Shown: positions 1 to 4,260 of the stretch, piece by piece
Numbering within the stretch: position 1 is the stretch's first letter
How the letters are laid out: each line of letters begins with the position of its first letter
Assembly (NCBI GenBank): GCA_003695835.1
Contig: RFHN01000105.1
Coordinates: 1-5,466, forward strand
DNA from: Armatimonadota bacterium
Lineage (GTDB): Bacteria; Armatimonadota; Fimbriimonadia; Fimbriimonadales; ATM1
Direction of reading: 5' to 3'
Length of the DNA stretch: 5,466 bases
Notes under the pieces: model-generated
Told to the model about the DNA's origin: nothing
The model's input: only the letters and a program-made list of their open reading frames with translations
The model's database searches: none
Translations under genes and position numbers: made by a program

Positions 1-2
1 CG

Positions 3-287
3 CAAGTGAAAGCAGGGGAATATCGAATAGACCTGATCGTAGAAGGTCATTCACACCGCCTCGCGATCGAATGCGATGGCGATCATTGGCATGGGCCAGA
101 TCGCTATCAGCAGGATATGCAGCGACAGAGGCAACTCGAGCGTGCAGGCTGGCGGTTCGTTCGTGTTCGGGAATCTGAGTTCTACGCGAACCCTTCCGCA
201 ACGATCCAACGCATAGTTGACGCCTGTGCTAGGATGGGCATCGCACCCGTCTTACTTGGTTTGACGGATTCTACGCCAGATGGATAG
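3..287 (+). CDS. C-terminal part of a probable large helicase with Vsr/DUF559-like nuclease domain (5' end outside window)
   Basis: The reading frame is open to the left edge and the visible part ends at TAG (285-287). The GTG at position 6 is very likely an internal Val, because the domain is already under way there (Q-V-K-A-G-E-Y-R-I-D). The visible ~94 residues form a compact PD-(D/E)xK-like nuclease core: a beta strand with Asp (YRIDLIVEG), a second strand ending in the acidic motif AIECDGDHWHG, then a helix with D-M-Q-R-Q-x-x-L-E-R-A-G-W, the strand RFVRVRESEFY and a last helix. The E-C-D-G / L-E-x-x-G-W-R pattern is that of the DUF559/Vsr group. The ending R-E-S-E-F-Y plus G-I-A-P is typical of the REase_MTES_1575 domain, which usually sits at the C-terminus of long superfamily 1 (DUF4011-type) helicases. 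The helicase portion is not visible, so that part is inference. Such proteins are suspected to act in DNA repair or defence; no substrate can be named. Confidence 0.75.
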   Translation, partial: QVKAGEYRIDLIVEGHSHRLAIECDGDHWHGPDRYQQDMQRQRQLERAGWRFVRVRESEFYANPSATIQRIVDACARMGIAPVLLGLTDSTPDG

Positions 288-301
288 CATAGCCACGATC
301 T

Positions 302-313
302 CCCGGAACCGGG
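302..313. repeat. Short inverted repeat between the nuclease gene and the J-like gene
   Basis: CCCGG-AA-CCGGG is a perfect 5+5 inverted repeat around AA in the 47-bp gap between two co-directional genes. With a 2-base centre it makes a poor RNA hairpin (4 bp with a GAAC loop at best), and no T-run follows, so it does not look like an intrinsic terminator. It could be a protein-binding palindrome or chance in GC-rich DNA. Confidence 0.3.
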
Positions 314-334
314 TATGCAACAATAGCGGCGCAG

Positions 335-757
335 ATGGGCACTGCTCGGCGTGCGTACAATCTTCTCAGGGCTTACATCAACCGCGAGTGGCAGCGGATT
401 GAGGACGCGTTTCGGGCGGACGCGGAGCGAGAGTTGGAGGAGAGCCTGCACCCCACGGTGCCGACCGAAGCTCCCGACCCCACAGCCACAGCGCCACAAG
501 AGGCAGAGACGGCATTGGAAGATGAAGTGGCGAGGGCGTATCGGATTCTTGGCCTACCGAGGGACGCGACGCTAGCCGAGCTCAAGCGGAAGTACAAGAG
601 GCTCAGCGAGAGAAGCCTGCCGACGAACTTTCCTGAAGGCAGCGAGGAGCGGAAGCGCGCCGCGAAGATTCACCTCATGGTCCAAGAAGCGTACGACACT
701 TTGTTACCGATCCTCGACCCGCGGATCCGCAGATTTCGAAACCTCAATATCGATTGA
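335..757 (+). CDS. Small J-domain-like protein lacking the HPD motif
   Basis: A 140-residue soluble protein with three parts. Residues 1-38 are a charged amphipathic segment (RRAYNLLRAYINREWQRIEDAF, then acidic). Residues 39-60 are a Pro/Thr/Ala-rich linker. Residues 63-125 look like a J-domain: helix I with A-R-A-Y-R-I-L-G-L, the turn P-R-D-A-T, helix II A-E-L-K-R-K-Y-K-R-L, and helix III ending V-Q-E-A-Y-D-T-L-L. In the loop where DnaJ proteins carry His-Pro-Asp, this protein has Leu95-Pro96-Thr97, so stimulation of DnaK ATPase is unlikely. The loop is also slightly long (NFPEGSEE). The start at 335 is the first ATG after the in-frame stop at 290-292 and no GTG or TTG precedes it; there is no clear Shine-Dalgarno. 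It lies 47 bp after the nuclease gene and may be co-transcribed with it. Function is unknown; a scaffold or membrane-surface adaptor role is only a guess. Confidence 0.75.
   Translation: MGTARRAYNLLRAYINREWQRIEDAFRADAERELEESLHPTVPTEAPDPTATAPQEAETALEDEVARAYRILGLPRDATLAELKRKYKRLSERSLPTNFPEGSEERKRAAKIHLMVQEAYDTLLPILDPRIRRFRNLNID
711..745 (+). repeat. Direct repeat copy A (end of J-like gene)
   Basis: Bases 711-730 match 794-813 at 19 of 20 positions (TCCTCGACCCGCG, one mismatch, ATCCGC). Weaker similarity runs on to 745, for 28 of 35 by my count. Copy A encodes L-D-P-R-I-R-R-F-R-N-L near the C-terminus of the J-like protein and contains the 10-bp palindrome GCGGATCCGC. Confidence 0.7.
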
Positions 758-786
758 GAACGGTCGCGCCAAAACGAACGGGAGGT

Positions 787-1479
787 CTAACCTTCCTCGA
801 CCCGCGAATCCGCCGTTTCTGCGACCTCGACCGACGTTTCCGTTACCAGCCCTCCCTCGATGCGTAGGATCCGATCCGCGCCTCCCAGAATCCGTGGGTC
901 GTGCGTCACCATAACGAGGGCGCCGCGGCGACGTTCCACAAGCTGACGAACCACCTCCCTTCCGGTAGCTGCGTCCAACGATGCGGTTGGCTCGTCGGCG
1001 AAGACGACGTCGGGATCCCAGAGCAGGGCGCGTGCGACACAGACGCGTTGGCGCTCGCCGCCGGAGAGTTCGGAAGGAAGGCGATGCATCTTCTCCCCCA
1101 GCCCCATCTCAGAAAGCAGCGCTTCCGCACGATCTCGCGCGGGCTCCAAGGCTTCTGCGCCCGCGATCACATTCTCGAGCGCGGTCAGGAATCCGACAAG
1201 ATAGGGGTACTGAAACACAAAGCCAAACCGCTTGCGTCGGATCTCGGCGCGCTCTCTCTCAGAGAGGTGCGTATATGGCTTCCCTTCGAACAGCACGCTG
1301 CCGGCGGTCGGCTCTTTCAAACCGCTTAGTAGGTAAAGAAGGCTGGACTTTCCGCTGCCGCTCGGCCCCAGCACACCCACGAACTCTCCCTTCGCAATGC
1401 GAAGGTTCACATCTCGACAGGCGTACACGATCTTCCCGTGATCGTTGTACTCTAAACTCACGTTTCGGGCTTCGATCAA
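787..1479 (-). CDS. ABC transporter ATP-binding protein, LolD/MacB type
   Basis: This is a 230-residue ATPase, the usual length for LolD/MacB/FtsE-type subunits that power FtsX-like permeases at the inner membrane. All nucleotide-binding motifs are present: Walker A GPSGSGKSS (38-46), Q-loop Gln90 (FVFQYPYLV), signature LSGGERQ (138-144), Walker B VVFADE (158-163, catalytic Glu163), D-loop SLD (167-169) and switch His193. The start is TTG at 1479, not the ATG further upstream: homology begins at L-I-E-A-R-N-V, a perfect AAGGAGG lies 5 nt upstream (1485-1491), and the TTG overlaps the permease stop as TTGA. This implies translational coupling. The extra upstream frame to 1692 is shadow sequence inside the permease gene. 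The last residues (about A-D-S-R-V-E-E) are encoded by repeat copy B, so the extreme C-terminus may be of secondary origin. Substrate unknown: lipoprotein, lipid, peptide and drug export are all possible for this family. Confidence 0.9.
   Translation of the reverse strand: MIEARNVSLEYNDHGKIVYACRDVNLRIAKGEFVGVLGPSGSGKSSLLYLLSGLKEPTAGSVLFEGKPYTHLSERERAEIRRKRFGFVFQYPYLVGFLTALENVIAGAEALEPARDRAEALLSEMGLGEKMHRLPSELSGGERQRVCVARALLWDPDVVFADEPTASLDAATGREVVRQLVERRRGALVMVTHDPRILGGADRILRIEGGLVTETSVEVAETADSRVEEG
794..828 (+). repeat. Direct repeat copy B (inside 3' end of the ABC ATPase gene)
   Basis: This is the second copy of the sequence at 711-745, 83 bp downstream and in the same DNA orientation, although here it lies antisense within the ATPase gene. 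Read on the + strand it gives L-D-P-R-I-R-R-F-C-D-L. The differences from copy A in the first eight codons are all synonymous (CGG/CGA, AGA/CGT, TTT/TTC). It therefore looks like a relic of a second J-like gene tail, now used as ATPase coding sequence on the other strand. Confidence 0.65.
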
Positions 1480-2606
1480 GCGATCCTCCTTTCGATCACC
1501 TCGACAGGATCGAACCGGGCGAAACGGATCCGGATGGTCAGGAACGATGCGAGCAGGACGGCGAGTGGCAAAGGCAACGTGTAAGCGATTCCGTACCAGT
1601 CCAGCGGATCCAGGAAGTAAGCCCGCGGATCCATCAGCGTGATCTTGACAATCCACAACACCCCCACGCTCACCAATACGCCCAGCAGCCACGCGCCGAT
1701 CACGATGATCGAGGCTTCCACGCCTGCGCGCCGAGCCAAAAAGCCGCGGGTGAAACCGATCGCTTGGAGCAAGCCGAACTCTGTGATTCGTTGCGACAGA
1801 TAGATGTTGATGAACAGACCGATCATCACCGTAACCACCACAACCAACATCCCGATGACGACAGAAAGGAGCTGAAGAAGGACGGCGAGACTCTCGTCGG
1901 TCTCACGAAGAAGCTCAGCGTGTGTGAGGATCCTCGCTTTCGTGCCTTTGAATCGCTCCACCGCCCACCGATCGAACCGTGGCTGGTCCTTCGCCACGAT
2001 GACAAGGTCGTCTACCGGCGGGAAGTGGTTCTGCGCAACGTAGGTGTAGTCTCCGTAGGCAAACCAGTAGTCGCTCTCATGGATACCGACGACACGCACG
2101 GGCTGCGGAGAGTAGTTCTGGGGGTCGTCCGGACGAAGGAGTTCGTCGCCGATGTCGAGGCCCAAGTTCACCGCGATCGGGCGCGTAATCACGGCTTCCG
2201 GAGCTCCGACAGCGGGCAGCCGGCCCGTCAGCTGGGACAGCCCCATCCGTTGACGCAGGAACGCTGCGTCTTCGGGCTTCAGTCCGTGAAGCACGAACGG
2301 CAGTTTGCCGACGATGCTGCGAACGTTGAAGAAAGCCACTCGGATTTTGAGGACACGCTCGATGGGGACCGGAGATTCGCTGAGTTGTGCCTCGAGCGTG
2401 GGTAGGTACGAGGGGTCGCTCCGGGGCAGCGCAGCGCTGAAGTTTCGGCTGTACCCATAGATTTCGCGAACACTCAAAGGGATTGAGTGTACGAGCGCAA
2501 CGATTCCGCAGATCAGCAAAACGGCGAGTGCGATGACGATAGTGATCGGTACGGACCTCGCAGGGTTGCGCAACAAGAAGATGTAAGGAGCCAAAGGGTG
2601 CGCCAT
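1476..2606 (-). CDS. FtsX-like ABC transporter permease (MacB/LolC type)
   Basis: A 376-residue inner-membrane protein with the standard 4-TM plan of single-domain FtsX/LolC/MacB permeases. It has a short cytoplasmic N-terminus, TM1 at about 20-41, a ~200-residue extracytoplasmic region (42-235) of the MacB periplasmic-core kind, then TM2 (240-268), TM3 (298-322) and TM4 (338-361). The coupling segment Q-R-I-T-E-F-G-L-L-Q-A-I-G-F-T-R (272-287) and the ending R-F-D-P-V-E-V-I-E-R-R are typical FtsX-domain landmarks for contact with the ATPase. The downstream ATPase overlaps by the sequence TTGA, so the two form one transporter. No membrane-fusion protein or outer-membrane partner is in the window. 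The ATG at 2606 is chosen because the membrane segment follows at the right distance; it lacks a clear Shine-Dalgarno and lies just downstream of a -10-like box. An out-of-frame ATG at 2619 is not used. Substrate unknown. Confidence 0.88.
   Translation of the reverse strand: MAHPLAPYIFLLRNPARSVPITIVIALAVLLICGIVALVHSIPLSVREIYGYSRNFSAALPRSDPSYLPTLEAQLSESPVPIERVLKIRVAFFNVRSIVGKLPFVLHGLKPEDAAFLRQRMGLSQLTGRLPAVGAPEAVITRPIAVNLGLDIGDELLRPDDPQNYSPQPVRVVGIHESDYWFAYGDYTYVAQNHFPPVDDLVIVAKDQPRFDRWAVERFKGTKARILTHAELLRETDESLAVLLQLLSVVIGMLVVVVTVMIGLFINIYLSQRITEFGLLQAIGFTRGFLARRAGVEASIIVIGAWLLGVLVSVGVLWIVKITLMDPRAYFLDPLDWYGIAYTLPLPLAVLLASFLTIRIRFARFDPVEVIERRIA
1485..1491 (-). promoter_or_regulatory. Ribosome binding site that fixes the TTG start of the ATPase
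   Basis: AAGGAGG on the minus strand is a perfect anti-16S match, with a 5-nt spacer to the TTG at 1479. It lies inside the last codons of the permease, so ribosomes finishing the permease can restart on the ATPase. Confidence 0.85.
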
Positions 2607-2617
2607 TCGAGCAGCTC

Positions 2618-2623
2618 ATTTTA
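2618..2623 (-). promoter_or_regulatory. Putative -10 box for the permease-ATPase operon
   Basis: TAAAAT (within GATAAAATG) on the minus strand ends 11 nt before the permease ATG at 2606. Transcription would start about 2611, giving a leader of only ~5 nt. No good -35 is seen: the expected -35 position coincides with the -10 box of gap on the other strand. Pattern-based only. Confidence 0.38.
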
Positions 2624-2641
2624 TCCCTTCGCCTGCTGGGA

Positions 2642-2647
2642 TATACT
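2642..2647 (+). promoter_or_regulatory. Putative -10 box for gap
   Basis: TATACT on the + strand differs from the consensus TATAAT at one base and ends 8 nt before the gap ATG at 2656. The start point would fall about 2653-2655, so the mRNA would be leaderless or have a 1-3 nt leader. This fits the absence of a Shine-Dalgarno before gap. The -35 region (about 2619-2624) is A/T-rich but not a TTGACA match and overlaps the divergent -10 box. Confidence 0.5.
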
Positions 2648-2655
2648 CTCGCATC

Positions 2656-3663
2656 ATGGCGATACGAGTCGGAATCAACGGATTTGGCAGGATCGGACGG
2701 TTGACGCTCCGAGCAGCGTTGGAGCGGGCCCCGGAGTCGGTCGAAGTCGTGGCGATCAACGACCTTGCGGACCCCAAGACCAACGCACACCTGTTTCGGT
2801 ACGACAGTACCTACGGCCCCTTCCAAGGCGAGGCGCACTTCGACGAGGACGAGATCTTCATCAACGGGAAGAGGATCCGAAGCTTCGCTTGCCCCGATCC
2901 AGCGGAGATTGACTGGGGCAGCGCGGGTGTCGAAGTCGTCGTCGAGTCCACGGGTCGCTTCACCGAACGCGACGCCGCCGCCAAGCACCTGCGGGACAGC
3001 GTGAAGAAGGTCATCATCTCCGCCCCCGCGAAGGGCGAGGACGTTACGCTCGTCCTCGGCGTAAACAACGACGCGTACGACCCTGAGAACCATCACATCA
3101 TCAGCAACGCAAGCTGTACGACGAATTGCCTCGCGCCATTGGCCAAGGTGCTCCTGGATCGCTTCGGCATTGAGCATGGGCTGATGACCACCATCCACAG
3201 TTATACGAACGACCAAAGGGTACAAGATCAGGTACACAAGGACCTTCGGCGGGCGCGCGCTGCCGGTCAGAACCTGATTCCGACCACCACCGGCGCGGCG
3301 AAGGCGATCGGTTTGGTGATTCCCGAGCTGCAAGGCAAGATGCACGGTTTCGCTGTTCGCACGCCGACGCCCACCGTGTCCATTGTGGATCTCACCGTCC
3401 TACTGGAGAAAGAAGCGACTCCGGAGGCGATCAACACTGCCTTTCGGGAAGCGGCGGAAGGCAGCCTCCGCGGCATTCTTCGGTACACGGATGAGCCTCT
3501 CGTCAGCAGCGACTTCATCGGCGACCCGCATAGTTGCACGTTCGACTCTCTTCTCACGACGATGATGGGAGAGAGGTTTGCGAAGGTCGTAGGGTGGTAT
3601 GACAACGAATGGGGCTACGCGTGCCGCGTCGTGGATCTCATTCCGTTCGTCATGGGATCGTAG
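2656..3663 (+). CDS. gap: Type I glyceraldehyde-3-phosphate dehydrogenase
   Basis: A complete 335-residue cytosolic enzyme that converts glyceraldehyde 3-phosphate, NAD(P)+ and phosphate to 1,3-bisphosphoglycerate in glycolysis or gluconeogenesis. Visible landmarks: the Rossmann loop GINGFGRIGR (6-15); the cofactor-ribose acid Asp36 in I-N-D-L, favouring NAD+; the catalytic motif SNASCTTNCLAP with Cys154; the base His181 in HSYTNDQ; the phosphate-binding TTTGAAKA segment (210-217) with Arg235; and the C-terminal W-Y-D-N-E-W-G-Y. Length is normal for the family. In the segment after HSYTNDQ, where classical NAD-specific enzymes have Leu-Pro before His-Lys-Asp, this one reads Gln-Val (QDQVHKD), so cofactor preference is less certain. 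The ATG at 2656 sits directly before the conserved N-terminal strand. The gene stands alone: the permease operon diverges from it and the pilin gene converges on it, so it is not in a gap-pgk-tpi operon. Confidence 0.97.
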   Translation: MAIRVGINGFGRIGRLTLRAALERAPESVEVVAINDLADPKTNAHLFRYDSTYGPFQGEAHFDEDEIFINGKRIRSFACPDPAEIDWGSAGVEVVVESTGRFTERDAAAKHLRDSVKKVIISAPAKGEDVTLVLGVNNDAYDPENHHIISNASCTTNCLAPLAKVLLDRFGIEHGLMTTIHSYTNDQRVQDQVHKDLRRARAAGQNLIPTTTGAAKAIGLVIPELQGKMHGFAVRTPTPTVSIVDLTVLLEKEATPEAINTAFREAAEGSLRGILRYTDEPLVSSDFIGDPHSCTFDSLLTTMMGERFAKVVGWYDNEWGYACRVVDLIPFVMGS

Positions 3664-3668
3664 ATGAG

Positions 3669-3700
3669 AAAAGCGGCGCCATCTTTCGACGACGCCGCCC
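3669..3700 (-). terminator. Putative intrinsic terminator of the GspG-like pseudopilin gene
   Basis: On the minus strand GCGGCG (3698-3693) pairs with CGCCGC (3678-3673) around a 14-nt loop, followed at once by TTTTCTC (3672-3666). The stem is GC-rich and the T-run is short (4 T, C, T). It begins about 30 nt after the pilin stop at 3731. On the + strand the same stem lacks a T-run, so it would stop gap transcription poorly. The T-tract nearly touches the gap stop codon (3661-3663). Confidence 0.55.
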
Positions 3701-3730
3701 TCCAACCCCTGCGCTGCTGAGCGAAGACGC

Positions 3731-4174
3731 CTACCAGGAGGAATACGCAGTTCCGTCGGTTGCGTTACCCGAAGCCGAGGACGTAACCTTTCCGACGTTG
3801 GGCGAAGTGGTGCCGTAGTTGAACGGGTTGCCCGAAACAGGGTCGTTTTCAATTCTCTGCAGATAGGGCCCCTTCCAATCCGCGGCGTTGATCGCCTTCA
3901 CGGCACCCGTGCTGTCCAATCCGTTGGCCGGTGCGGTGGTCGCCGCGAGGTCGGACAAGGACGCAGGATAGGCGCCGGTATCGTTGCGGAACATCTCAAC
4001 GGCGCCTCGGTACAGCCTCAAGTTCGCCTTGAGCGCCGCCTCCTTGCTGCGAATGCCTGAATCGGCAAATCGAGGAATCACCACCGCGGCCAGAACGGCA
4101 ATGATGATGATGACCACCAGGAGCTCCACCAGGGTGAAAGCCCGATTTCGAAGTCTCATGCCATGCTGCTTCAT
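3731..4174 (-). CDS. GspG-like pseudopilin / type IV pilin-like protein
   Basis: A 147-residue prepilin with a short basic leader MKQHGMRLRNRA, then F-T-L-V-E-L-L-V-V and a hydrophobic helix through about residue 33. Processing by prepilin peptidase would fall between Ala12 and Phe13, leaving Phe at +1 and the essential Glu at +5. Ala replaces the usual Gly at -1. The globular part is GspG-like: K-A-N-L-R-L-Y-R-G-A-V-E-M-F-R-N-D-T-G-A-Y-P, then W-K-G-P-Y-L and N-D-P-x-S-G-N-P-F-N-Y. No Cys pair is present and the calcium-site acids of classical GspG are not obvious. The ATG at 4174 is preferred: GGAG (4181-4184) lies 6 nt upstream, whereas the ATG at 4180 would touch it and the frame to 4264 would add an atypical leader. 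It lies 86 bp behind the GspF/PilC gene and should assemble as a pseudopilus subunit on that platform. Confidence 0.85.
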   Translation of the reverse strand: MKQHGMRLRNRAFTLVELLVVIIIIAVLAAVVIPRFADSGIRSKEAALKANLRLYRGAVEMFRNDTGAYPASLSDLAATTAPANGLDSTGAVKAINAADWKGPYLQRIENDPVSGNPFNYGTTSPNVGKVTSSASGNATDGTAYSSW

Positions 4175-4260
4175 GCTCATCTCCAGAGGTGCGTGTTGTT
4201 GTATCCTCCAGCAAGATATTCGGCTATTCTTCGTCGCGTCTTTAGAGTTTTGCGAAGAAA
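4175..4260 (-). other. Intergenic spacer between GspF/PilC and pseudopilin genes with a stem-loop
   Basis: This 86-bp spacer is A/T-richer than its flanks. Right after the GspF/PilC stop, the minus strand carries TTCTTCG (4259-4253) and CGAAGAA (4233-4227), a perfect 7-bp stem with a 19-nt loop. No T-run follows, so it is not a standard terminator. It could be an RNA-processing or stability element that lets the pilin message accumulate separately. The pilin ribosome binding site GGAG lies at 4181-4184. No convincing promoter was found. Confidence 0.4.

Noticed and set aside
758..786. Terminator between the convergent J-like and ATPase genes
   Set aside because: The 29-bp gap has no inverted repeat with a T-run on either strand.
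1480..1692. N-terminal extension of the ATPase to an upstream start at 1692
   Set aside because: The added ~71 residues resemble no ABC ATPase, sit wholly inside the permease gene, and are made unnecessary by the AAGGAGG-TTG start at 1479.
981..2405. 474-codon open frame on the + strand
   Set aside because: It lies entirely antisense to the well-supported ATPase and permease genes, is rich in Arg/His/Asp with no recognisable fold, and is the usual shadow frame of GC-rich genes.
723..2878. Eight GGATCC sites, seven of them between 723 and 1933
   Set aside because: More than random expectation, but they lie in different reading frames of GATC-rich coding sequence with no shared longer context or regular spacing, so an uptake or recognition element is not supported.
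2077..3345. 422-codon open frame on the - strand
   Set aside because: It is antisense to gap and out of frame with the permease it overlaps, has low-complexity Arg-rich composition and no domain. A shadow of two real genes.
4175..4230. Possible sigma-54 promoter before the pseudopilin gene (a TTGCT is present)
   Set aside because: The required GG at the -24 element is absent at the right spacing, so the match is only to the common -12 half.
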